A stretch of 41,764 nucleotides of DNA from Bacteroidales bacterium. GTDB taxonomy: Bacteria > Bacteroidota > Bacteroidia > Bacteroidales > UBA932. Shown in pieces: positions 33,701 to 40,701 of this stretch; positions within the stretch are counted from its first letter, which is position 1; each line of letters opens with the position of its first letter. The notes beneath the pieces are model-generated. The model saw only the letters and a program-made list of their open reading frames with translations. It searched no databases and had not been told where the DNA came from. Location of the stretch: assembly GCA_017446775.1 (NCBI GenBank), contig JAFSQE010000003.1, positions 1 through 41,764 on the forward strand, written 5' to 3'. A program made the translations under genes and the position numbers.

Positions 33701-33859
33701 TCCTTGAAGGGGCTTGCCTTCAGGCTCTACGCGGCGGCCTACAACCCGCTTACCTTCACAAAGGTGAAGTATATCGACCCGGAGCACCCGGCCGACAACT
33801 ACGGGCGTCTCTATCCTCTGAACAAATCCTATACGTTTGGCCTGACGATGTCCTTTTAA
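30737..33859 (+). CDS. SusC/RagA-family TonB-dependent outer-membrane transporter
   Basis: The 1040-residue protein has a signal peptide (cleavage near AYA-QA) and a carboxypeptidase-regulatory-like N-terminal extension (ITVSGVVTDTQGEPVAGAGV). TSVVVGYGAQKKGSITGAV follows, then the plug (MDIRGMGAPLVVIDGVP) and a beta-barrel ending in SYTFGLTMSF with a terminal Phe. It imports oligosaccharides across the outer membrane with its SusD partner. A clear purine-rich ribosome site (AGGGAGGA, 30721-30728) precedes it. It stands near the 3' end of the operon, after the enzymes, the reverse of the usual susC-susD-enzymes order. Confidence 0.95.
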   Translation: MRQFYRMICIAFWLLASIAAYAQAQITVSGVVTDTQGEPVAGAGVVIKGTRTGTTTDLDGRYTIKAAANASLEFSCVGLATRTVAIGGQTKLNVVLEADSNFLETSVVVGYGAQKKGSITGAVVAVGGEEMIRTKTENPQNMLTGRVSGVRVWQKTAEPGQYSASMDIRGMGAPLVVIDGVPRDMSDFQRLAPSDIENVSVLKDAAAAIYGLRGGNGVILVTTKAGKAGETKVSYNGNYTIQTPASLPRQMDALTSMLLVNEAARGGIEGGAGEFTEDILELYRNGTRTGTDWNSLIIQDIAPQSSHDLSISGGTDKMQFYFGMGYFYQEGFWKSGDTNYNKYNLRSNITAEIARGLKFGANISGYIEDLHNPLDDPELIIRYWWKQSTIWDAYADPEQTMLNYKDLELDWNSVARIYSDISGHRTTQRRNINANLSLSYDFGTLTDVLKGLTAKAMYSYDYRVSENETYRKEYYQYAYNELTGEYEQKLYAASSPSQLTRQDTHNRAWVAQALLAFDRTFDKHHVGATLGWEIQKKFGNGFRAFGDLAFSSPYFTALTVEGHQVSQGDLYEYAYNSAIGRLNYNYDERYLLEGQFRYDGSSRFYEGHRWGFFPSVSAGWRISREPWFKDGALGFINQLKLRTSYGILGTDGSDYEWATGYTYPASTLSNNGYYNTNAPVYYLGSWVMRADPKAMPNEEITWYTNRTFDAGIDFEAWNGLLGITFDWFYRHRSGLMARNSSDFPTIVGATAPLENINDDCHFGFETELSHARTVGDFHYRVKSMMSITRNKYLSYAQSTKYANSYDNWRNNSMNNRYQGIKFGYEVVGRYEDWEDIWSYDLNKGNGIKPGDFKYLDWNGDGQFNSQDAHPFTYSGSPWLNYSLSIEGDWKRLDFSILMQGAALGSVKFGEPQLSIWGQHGGGMLEQFADRWHPAQETNDVYDQTLTWIAGTYAYGGASADENSDFNVQPIDYLRVKAVEVGYTLPMPSSLKGLAFRLYAAAYNPLTFTKVKYIDPEHPADNYGRLYPLNKSYTFGLTMSF

Positions 33860-33871
33860 AAGATTCAGAAG

Positions 33872-35938
33872 ATGAAAAAGATATTCATATACATACTCTT
33901 TGCAGCGGCGGCTCTTGCGGGCTGCGTCAATCTGGACATCCCGCCCAAGAACATAGTCTCCGACGACGATTTGATGAGCAGCCAGAGCGGTCTGCAGGTA
34001 TATCTGGCGCGCCTGTACAGCCAGATGCCGTGGGAGGATTTCAAATATATCGCCCAGAGGGGTTTTGACGGCAACTCGTGGCTGGGCTGCCTGGGCGTGG
34101 AGGGAACCGGAGAGGCGGTGACCCGCGACAATATCTGCGCCTCATTCACGGGCGAGAGTGCCTCCTGGTGGGGCAGGGCCTACACCCTGATACATGATGC
34201 CAACCACTTGATAGAGACTCTGCCAAAGTATAAGGACAACTTCCCGGAAATAACCTACAAAGAGTTCCTCGGGCAGGGCTATTTTGTAAGGGCCTATGCA
34301 TACACCCAGATGGCCCGCCGCTTTGGAGGCGTCCCCATCGTAAAGCACGAGATATCATACCCCTTCGAGGGGGAGATAGAGGTGCCCCGCTCCAGCGAGC
34401 GCGACACCTGGGATGCTATCCTGGAGGACTGGGACCTGGCGGTGGAGCACCTGCCGGTGAACGTGACCTTTGCCGATACTCCCAACCGCTATGCGGCGCT
34501 GGCCTTCAAGTCAGAGGCAATGCTCTATGCCGGCAGCGTTGCCAAGTACAACGAGAATGTCACCGGGCGCTTGACTGGTCTGGGAGAGAAGACCCGCATC
34601 CGCGTAATCGGTTTTGAAGAAGATGAGTGGTGGGAGTGTTCCAACAGATACTTCTCGGAGGCCTACAAGGCGGCCCGCGAGGTGATGGAATCGGGAGCTT
34701 ACTCTCTGTACAGGAAGTCCTGGGCGGCGGACGATCCGCAGGCGCAGTATCAGAATATGAACGACATGTGGCGCGATCTTACATCGCCGGAGAATATTCT
34801 GGTGCGGGAATACTCCTATCCGATACTGTCGCACGGTCTGGACGCATATTCTTCGCCGTGGATATATCGTATGCCGCTTTCAGCGGGCACCTGTCCCACA
34901 GAGGACCTGCTGGAGCTCTACGACGGCTTTGACCGCTATGCCGATGGTACCATCCGCGTGACCGACGGGGCCGACCATACACTGGGTACATATCTGATGT
35001 ACGACAAACCGATGGACTTCTTCGACGGAGTCGAGCCGCGCCTGAGGGCATACGTGATTTTCCCCGGTGACGTGTTCAAGAAGACCCCGATAGAGGTGCG
35101 CATGGGTATCTACACCGGGCCGCTCCCCATCGCCCCGCTGCGGGACAACTACGATTTCTCCCAGCGCGGCCGCTTCTATCAGCATATGTCGCAGTACACC
35201 GACGAGAGTAACCGTACCCTCTACCTGAGTCCCAATGTGGACACCGGTCCCGTGACATATACCGACGTGAACACCGGCGAGGAGGTGACTTGCTGGGCTG
35301 CAGGGGCGAACGGACCGTTCTTCTCCAACGCCGAGGCTACCATGACCGGCCTCTATCTGCGTAAGTATCTCGACCCCAACCGGGAGCTCAAGGATATCGG
35401 CGAGGGTAAGAGCGACCAGCCGTTCATCCTGATGCGCTACGCAGAGGTGTTGCTGGCTGCCGCAGAGGCCGCTGTGGAACTTTCCATCGCGGGTCAGCCG
35501 TCGCCCACCGGCGACGATATGCTGCAGGTGGCTACCGACGCTATCCGCGACATCCAGAACCGCGCCGGCGCAATAGAGATTTCAAAGAAACTTACCGGCA
35601 CCCTTGCCAGCCGCGACATCGTACGCAAAGAGCGTCGCAAGGAGCTGGCGTTTGAACAGAAGTCCAAGTGGGATATCCGCCGCTGGAGGGTAATAGACGA
35701 GGCCAACCGCGACGGCTTCTGGGGCGAACAGCGCGACCGCAGCTCGTGGAGCGACGGCAGCCGCTTCGCATTCAGGGGGCTCTATCCATTCTATTCCACC
35801 CAGGCTGGCAAGTGGTTCTTCGACATCTGTTTCGAGAACCGCAGAACCTTTAGCTACTCCCCTGTGAACTACTACTTTGCAATCCCCTCCGGGGAGGTAA
35901 CCAAGAGTAAATACATAGATCAGCAACCCAACCGGTAG
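33872..35938 (+). CDS. SusD/RagB-family glycan-binding outer-membrane lipoprotein
   Basis: The 688-residue lipoprotein (ALAGCVNLD, Cys18) lies 12 bases downstream of susC. It has the SusD layout: TPR-like helices (YTLIHDANHLIETLPKY, GQGYFVRAYAYTQMARRFGGVP) and the C-terminal PFILMRYAEVLLAAAEA and RKERRKELAFE segments that mark RagB/SusD. It lids the SusC barrel and binds the incoming glycan. Longer than average SusD proteins (500-600), with the extra length in the middle loops. Confidence 0.94.
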   Translation: MKKIFIYILFAAAALAGCVNLDIPPKNIVSDDDLMSSQSGLQVYLARLYSQMPWEDFKYIAQRGFDGNSWLGCLGVEGTGEAVTRDNICASFTGESASWWGRAYTLIHDANHLIETLPKYKDNFPEITYKEFLGQGYFVRAYAYTQMARRFGGVPIVKHEISYPFEGEIEVPRSSERDTWDAILEDWDLAVEHLPVNVTFADTPNRYAALAFKSEAMLYAGSVAKYNENVTGRLTGLGEKTRIRVIGFEEDEWWECSNRYFSEAYKAAREVMESGAYSLYRKSWAADDPQAQYQNMNDMWRDLTSPENILVREYSYPILSHGLDAYSSPWIYRMPLSAGTCPTEDLLELYDGFDRYADGTIRVTDGADHTLGTYLMYDKPMDFFDGVEPRLRAYVIFPGDVFKKTPIEVRMGIYTGPLPIAPLRDNYDFSQRGRFYQHMSQYTDESNRTLYLSPNVDTGPVTYTDVNTGEEVTCWAAGANGPFFSNAEATMTGLYLRKYLDPNRELKDIGEGKSDQPFILMRYAEVLLAAAEAAVELSIAGQPSPTGDDMLQVATDAIRDIQNRAGAIEISKKLTGTLASRDIVRKERRKELAFEQKSKWDIRRWRVIDEANRDGFWGEQRDRSSWSDGSRFAFRGLYPFYSTQAGKWFFDICFENRRTFSYSPVNYYFAIPSGEVTKSKYIDQQPNR

Positions 35939-36043
35939 TTTTTATGTTCTGTTTTGGCACTTTCCCCATCCCTTCTCGGTCACATAGCACCACTATGCTC
36001 CCTCGTCGGGACGGAAAAATCGCTCAAAACATCTCCATAAAAC
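35939..36043. repeat. 105-bp imperfect palindrome between SusD and DUF3823 genes
   Basis: Both halves align over about 50 bases when one is reverse-complemented: TTTTATG-TGTTTTG, TTTCC, TCCC and GG blocks are shared. The symmetric centre is CATAG-CACCA-CTATG (35983-35997). It occupies nearly the whole gap in an otherwise tightly packed operon. It may be a small mobile palindromic element or a strong RNA hairpin setting the ratio of upstream and downstream expression. Confidence 0.6.
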
Positions 36044-36054
36044 GCATAATCAAT

Positions 36055-36861
36055 ATGAAACGATACTTAATACTTATTCTTACAATCATATTGGCGGCCT
36101 CGTGCTCTGTGTTTGAGATAGACAATTACGAGCAGCCGGAAGAAACCATCTGCGGCAACATCGTAGATGCCTATACCGGCGAGTTGATTCAGACGGAGCA
36201 GAACTCGCGAGGCATCAGGGTCCGCCTCACAGAGCTCAGCTACGGTCCAAACGTAGAGCACAATCCCGACTTCTACGCCCGCGACAACGGTACATACCAG
36301 AACACCAAGCTGTTCAAGGGTTTTTACAATGTCCGCATAGACGGGCCGTTCGTCCCCATCGTAAGGGAAGACCCCCAGGGCGACACCCTGTTCAACGGCA
36401 GCGTCAACTGTGATATCGCCGGGGTTACCGAAGTTCACTTCCGGGTGCAGCCGTTCCTGCGTGTAGAGATAGTGGGGGAGCCTGAGGTCAGCGGGGGCAA
36501 GATCACCGCGCAGGTGCGCGTGACACGAGGCGTGCCGGAGCAGGACTTCCGCGAGGCGATAGAGCCGATGGGCGGCTACGACCCAGCCTTTATCAATGTG
36601 ACAGATGTGCGGCTGTACGTGGGCTATTCTTCCACGTGCAACGGCGACAATAAATACGAGGCGTGGAGCAACGCGCTGGAATACGAGGGCTCCGCCTTCG
36701 AGCCCTATCTGGGCGAGGTGCTCACCATCTCTTCCCGCGGTACCATCAAGCCAAACCGCAAGGTCTTTATCCGCGCCGCCGCCCGCATCAACTACGCCAC
36801 CCCCGTCGGCGGCGAACGCCGCTACAACTTCTCCGAAGTCCGCGAGGTCAATATTCCGTAG
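36055..36861 (+). CDS. DUF3823-family lipoprotein (SusE/F-position PUL protein)
   Basis: The 268-residue lipoprotein (LAASCSVFEIDNYEQPEET) shows the DUF3823 order: an N-terminal prealbumin-like domain starting GNIVDAYTGELIQTEQ with IRVRLTEL, then a beta-sandwich. The start at 36055 is set by the signal peptide; the frame is open back to 35944 but that part is the palindrome. Found downstream of susD in many PULs, probably a surface glycan-binding protein. Last gene of the operon. Confidence 0.85.
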   Translation: MKRYLILILTIILAASCSVFEIDNYEQPEETICGNIVDAYTGELIQTEQNSRGIRVRLTELSYGPNVEHNPDFYARDNGTYQNTKLFKGFYNVRIDGPFVPIVREDPQGDTLFNGSVNCDIAGVTEVHFRVQPFLRVEIVGEPEVSGGKITAQVRVTRGVPEQDFREAIEPMGGYDPAFINVTDVRLYVGYSSTCNGDNKYEAWSNALEYEGSAFEPYLGEVLTISSRGTIKPNRKVFIRAAARINYATPVGGERRYNFSEVREVNIP

Positions 36862-36901
36862 CCGGCCGGCACGGGGGTGAAGCCGCTGGGGATGGAATAG
36901 A

Positions 36902-36990
36902 GTGCTCCCAATGGAAAGATTTTCCCGCCATTGGGGGCAAAATGGCCCGAAAATGACGCCAATGGAAGATTTTTGGCGCCATTGGGAGCG
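36902..36990. repeat. 90-bp double-hairpin intergenic repeat, copy A
   Basis: It begins GTGCTCCCAATGG and ends CCATTGGGAGCG. Inside are two successive hairpins built from CCAATGG/CCATTGG arms (about 36905-36941 and 36957-36989). It lies between the convergent PUL end and the ABC gene. Copy B of the same layout is at 37991-38080. Confidence 0.8.
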
Positions 36991-37003
36991 GCTCTGAATA
37001 CTC

Positions 37004-37666
37004 TTACCTAAGAAGATAACCCAACCTGATCAGGTCTTCCCGCTCTTTGACGGGGAAGGTGTAACCGTCGCTTAGTAAAAATAGTTCGTTGGTAGCTTCC
37101 ATCACCGATTCGTACAGGTGATCGGAGATGATAATGCCCTTGGCTGCCTTCTTTTCATCTATGAGCCGTTGCATCTTCTCGACATATTTAGGGGCTATGT
37201 TTGAGAAAGGTTCGTCCAGGATGCAGAATTCCGCCTTGGCGTTCAGGATGAGGTATGTTTCTGCAATTCGGATGGCGCCGCCGGAGAGTTCGTACAGCGG
37301 CCGGTTCTTGTAAGAATAGAACTTGGTGTCGAAGCCTATCAGTCCTTCGTAACCCACGCCGTATAGACTGAATGCTTCGCCGAGGGTCATACTTGAGGGG
37401 ATGAATACTTGTTGAGGCAGATACTTGATCCTTTTCCCGATATGACCATAGTCCGTTTCCAGTTCTTCGTTGAACCGGATGAATATGTTCTGAGGTTTTA
37501 TGCCTCCCATAATGCACTTGAAAAGGCACGATTTCCCACATCCGTTGCGGCCCAGCACACCCGTCACGCGTCCTGTTTGGGCGGTGATGTACGCGCCGCT
37601 CAGGACCTGTTTGGTCCCGAAACTGAGGTTGACGCTGTCGACCAGGAGTGTGTTTTCAGATTGCAT
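37004..37666 (-). CDS. ABC transporter ATP-binding protein
   Basis: The 220-residue ATPase has Walker A GRNGCGKS near residue 39, a Q-loop region LPQQ, the signature LSGGAIRIAE (SGGAIR instead of the usual SGGQ/E-R), Walker B FCILDEPFS and a switch His in IISDH. Its start lies 11 bases inside the upstream membrane-protein gene, so the two form a coupled pair. Energises export or a membrane process through the very small partner. Substrate unknown. Confidence 0.9.
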   Translation of the reverse strand: MQSENTLLVDSVNLSFGTKQVLSGAYITAQTGRVTGVLGRNGCGKSCLFKCIMGGIKPQNIFIRFNEELETDYGHIGKRIKYLPQQVFIPSSMTLGEAFSLYGVGYEGLIGFDTKFYSYKNRPLYELSGGAIRIAETYLILNAKAEFCILDEPFSNIAPKYVEKMQRLIDEKKAAKGIIISDHLYESVMEATNELFLLSDGYTFPVKEREDLIRLGYLLR

Positions 37667-37973
37667 TGCCGATGGCGGAGGAGATAATCATTAGGATGAT
37701 GAAAGCAGCAAGGTCCACTGCATACGGGATTGCGTAGTACTCATTCCGGCTGATGCCGAGATTGAGGTAGAAGTACATATTCTGCTGCCGGGTCAGAGAA
37801 TTGTTCAGTATGAAGATGAGCGGGATGCTTATCAGCTTGATTATGATGCCGACAGGCAAGAGTTTCAGATTGGCGATAACCATACCGGCTGCCGTCAGAG
37901 TTATGATGGCCGATACCAGGTATATCGATCCGCCAAACTTTGCCGACAATCTGATTTTCGAGAGAAGGGTCAT
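37656..37973 (-). CDS. Small ABC-associated membrane protein (minimal permease-like)
   Basis: The 105-residue protein has three hydrophobic helices (about 17-36, 40-58, 85-102). The start at 37973 (MTLLSKIRL) was chosen because the frame upstream runs through the repeat copy B. It is far smaller than normal ABC permeases (six helices), so a homo-oligomer or an accessory role is possible, or the gene is a remnant. Overlaps the ATPase by 11 bases. No recognised family. Confidence 0.65.
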   Translation of the reverse strand: MTLLSKIRLSAKFGGSIYLVSAIITLTAAGMVIANLKLLPVGIIIKLISIPLIFILNNSLTRQQNMYFYLNLGISRNEYYAIPYAVDLAAFIILMIISSAIGNAI

Positions 37974-37990
37974 CTGTACACTAATCAACA

Positions 37991-38080
37991 GTGCTCCCAA
38001 TGGAGCAAAAAACCTGCCACTGGGAGCAAAAATAGTCAAAAATACGCCCAATGGAAGTTATCTAACCCCCATTGGGAGCA
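37991..38080. repeat. 90-bp double-hairpin intergenic repeat, copy B
   Basis: It has the same GTGCTCCCAATGG start, CCATTGGGAGCA end and two internal hairpins as copy A, in the same orientation. Between the hairpins, the minus strand reads TATTTTTG twice, matching the -7 box TAnnTTTG, so this copy could supply the promoter for the ABC pair. Confidence 0.8.
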
Positions 38081-38348
38081 GTCCGGCGCAGAGGTGAAGG
38101 CTGCCGGGGATGGTGCTTTTCTTTACGCTGCACGCTTAACCGCTTCATCACTCCTTTTCGCTGCGACGCCTCCTTTTACAGGCGCCTAACCGTCACCTGT
38201 AACGTCGTTGACGAGCTCAATTAGTGCCGTCTGCTGCGCATCCGCCCCTAACCGGAGCTCAGAAGCTGACGCACAGCTAAAAAGCACAATATCCCCTACA
38301 GCCTTCATCCCCTTATGCCGGAAGTATGCTCATAAAAATACGTCGCTA
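38081..38348. other. Unexplained intergenic stretch
   Basis: About 268 bases hold no gene I can support. Visible structure: a 5-bp hairpin CGCCT (38167-38171)/AGGCG (38180-38184), two GAGCTC palindromes framing about 40 bases, and three CTTAACCG/CCTAACCG-like words. No tRNA, riboswitch or known small RNA is recognised. Confidence 0.4.
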
Positions 38349-39560
38349 CTACTCCTTCCCTTCCATAAACAGTTCGCTCTTTAGGAAAGCGATGCTCTTG
38401 GTGGCAAACTCATAGTTGCTGGTACCAGGCTTGGCGACCTTCAGGAACTTCTCGTAATACTCCAGGGCGTGCTTGTAGTCTTTCTGCTGCTCATAGCAGT
38501 AAGCTATCATCTGAAGGGCAGATATGAACTTAGGATTATAGCGATAGGCTTCTTTGTAATGCGCGATGGCTTTGTTCCAGGTGTCTCTTCTGCCGTAATA
38601 TCCCACCGCATACTGCTGATGTATGCGTGACATCATTCCGGCATCGGGCTGAAGCATATCCAGAGCTTTATCCAGCCAGGGAATCACCTCATCCTCGAAA
38701 GAACGGCGAGCTTCCTGTTTGACGGCAGCGATTGAATACGCCAGCTTGACGTCGCTGGAATCTATCTGCCAAGCCTTCAGGAGCTCCTGATCTGCCCTGT
38801 AAATCACCTTTGTCTGCCAGTAACATTGTCCCAGATAATAATGGATTGGGTAAGTATCGTTGCCGATATCTTCCTGCCGCTGAAACACATCGATGGCCGC
38901 GTCAAAATCGTTTTTTCGATAGAGCGCAAGCCCCTTGACGGGGGCGATGGCCATGTTATCCGGATCGTTGGCCAGAAAAGCATCTGTCAGGGCGATTGCG
39001 CCGTCAAAATCCTCTTTGCCGAGCAGCACATTGGCGGCCTTCGAAACGACATTGGCGTTCTTGGGCTTGAGCGCAAGCGACTGCCTGTAATACAACAGAG
39101 CCGAATCGGGCTGATTCATCCGCTGGAAAGAATCGCCCATCGAACTTAAAACCGCCGGGATGGAGTCGAGCCTCAATACTTCCCTGCCAGCCTGAATGCT
39201 CTGCGACCAGGCCTCCATCCTCGAGAAAGTCTGCATCTGACGTATTTTGTAAAGGATGTTGTCCGGCACGCGGGAAGAGAGTAGGAAATATGTACCGGCG
39301 GCGGTTTCATAATCACCGCTCTGGAAATGACAATCCGCCAGTTCCGACATCACTTCTTCATCAAAGGAGTCCGGCCTGACGAGTGACGAGAGTTTCTCTA
39401 TCGCTTCGTCCGTCTTGTAGATGCTCTTGAGATACTTGGCCTCGGACAGCGTCTTGGCACGCTCCTGCTCAGCATTCCCATTCTGAGCAAATAGTGAAGA
39501 TGCGGAGAAAAGAAATACTACGAGCAGTAGAGACAACTTGATTTGTTTTTCAGTTCCCAT
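38349..39560 (-). CDS. Exported TPR-repeat protein
   Basis: The 403-residue protein has a Sec signal (SLLLVVFLFSASSLFAQ) and about nine tetratricopeptide repeats, e.g. PDSALLYYRQSLALKPKN, FDAAIDVFQRQ, WNKAIAHYKEAYRYNPKF, YKHALEYYEKFLK. TPR superhelices scaffold protein complexes. The start at 39560 was chosen from the signal peptide; it lies 11 bases inside the preceding TlpA-like gene, so the genes are coupled. Likely periplasmic, perhaps assisting the two thioredoxin-like proteins. Confidence 0.85.
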   Translation of the reverse strand: MGTEKQIKLSLLLVVFLFSASSLFAQNGNAEQERAKTLSEAKYLKSIYKTDEAIEKLSSLVRPDSFDEEVMSELADCHFQSGDYETAAGTYFLLSSRVPDNILYKIRQMQTFSRMEAWSQSIQAGREVLRLDSIPAVLSSMGDSFQRMNQPDSALLYYRQSLALKPKNANVVSKAANVLLGKEDFDGAIALTDAFLANDPDNMAIAPVKGLALYRKNDFDAAIDVFQRQEDIGNDTYPIHYYLGQCYWQTKVIYRADQELLKAWQIDSSDVKLAYSIAAVKQEARRSFEDEVIPWLDKALDMLQPDAGMMSRIHQQYAVGYYGRRDTWNKAIAHYKEAYRYNPKFISALQMIAYCYEQQKDYKHALEYYEKFLKVAKPGTSNYEFATKSIAFLKSELFMEGKE

Positions 39561-40701
39561 GGTAATGTCCTGCTTTAAGCACATTCTCAATAAACGCATC
39601 CAGGGCGAGACCGTGAAGGTCGCGGGCAAGGATTGTTCCGTCCGGAGCGAAAAGTATAGTGTGAGGGATGCCAGTGATGCCGTACAACTTCATTATAAGT
39701 GAAAAATCGACATTGAGTATCAGCGGCCATTCAACACCCAGTTCTTCGGCAGCTTTGAGCGATGCTTCGGGCCTGTCACTGACGGTTATTCCAAGAATAT
39801 CGAATCGGTCGCCCCGGTATTTCTTGTAAATATTCTGAAGCGCGGGAATACTTGCCCTGCAGGGGCCGCACCACGAAGCCCAGAAATCAACCAGGATATA
39901 CTTGCCATGGCCGACATAGTCGGAGAGCCGTACGGTTGAAGTCTCGGGGTGTTCCGGATCCTGGACTACTTCAAAGTCAATGAACTTGTTGCCTACCGCG
40001 CTTGCCGCATGCCTTTCTATGGAGCTTATCGTGCGCGAGGCCGTTGAATTCTTCTGAATCCTGTAAGAAAGCATTTCGGCCGCTCTGCGCAGCATATCGA
40101 AATCCTTGCAAAAATCATTCAGGTCGGATAATGCCTCAGCCCCCACGGCATTGTCGTGATTGGCCTTTATTGTTTTCATTATCATATCAGTGTAACGCTG
40201 TATGTATTCCTCCTGAAGGGTCAAAGCCTCCTGACGCACATCTTCCCCGGCCTCGTGGCGGGGCTTGAGGGGTGCAGCCTTCTCATCCATATCATCGATA
40301 ATTGCTTCTCCCGCCTTAATATAGTCCGTATATCTGGAGTGTACGCCCTTCTTGGATGAAGATGTAATCAGAGGGGCTCCCAGGTCAGCAGTCAGCGTAG
40401 TACCGTCGGCGACAAAAGGAATTGAGCGCATGCTTCCGCGGATGCTGGAAATCTCCGATATACAGGTCGGTATTTCCGCTTCGAACCGTCCGTCCACAAC
40501 AGGAACGAACACGGCCCGTTGCGCCACGCTGTCGGGTGTTATCTCCACCCAAGTCATAATTTCAACATTCTCTATCGTATCGCCTTCCGGTACCGTGCCG
40601 GATATCTTGGTGACGCTACTTGGCTTCTGCTCACACGCCGCCAGCAACACTGTAAAGGCGGCAATGGTCATCGGTATTATTGAACGTTTCATATATCGCA
40701 T
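39550..40701 (-). CDS. TlpA-family thioredoxin lipoprotein with N-terminal DUF4369-like domain
   Basis: The 383-residue lipoprotein (VLLAACEQ, Cys23). The N-terminal beta domain of about 100 residues (KISGTVPEGDTIENVEI) resembles DUF4369, a helical linker follows, and from about residue 240 an AhpC/TSA thioredoxin domain carries the redox motif WCGPC in FWASWCGPC and cis-Pro GIPHTILF. Disulfide reductase or isomerase in the periplasm. The start ATG overlaps the upstream TAA by one base; an ATG three codons further (40692) is possible. Confidence 0.88.
   Translation of the reverse strand: MRYMKRSIIPMTIAAFTVLLAACEQKPSSVTKISGTVPEGDTIENVEIMTWVEITPDSVAQRAVFVPVVDGRFEAEIPTCISEISSIRGSMRSIPFVADGTTLTADLGAPLITSSSKKGVHSRYTDYIKAGEAIIDDMDEKAAPLKPRHEAGEDVRQEALTLQEEYIQRYTDMIMKTIKANHDNAVGAEALSDLNDFCKDFDMLRRAAEMLSYRIQKNSTASRTISSIERHAASAVGNKFIDFEVVQDPEHPETSTVRLSDYVGHGKYILVDFWASWCGPCRASIPALQNIYKKYRGDRFDILGITVSDRPEASLKAAEELGVEWPLILNVDFSLIMKLYGITGIPHTILFAPDGTILARDLHGLALDAFIENVLKAGHYHGN

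Noticed and set aside
38120-38260. Integron attC-like site (GCTTAAC and GCCTAAC words)
   Set aside because: No matching GTTRRRY partners at correct spacing, no integrase and no cassette array.
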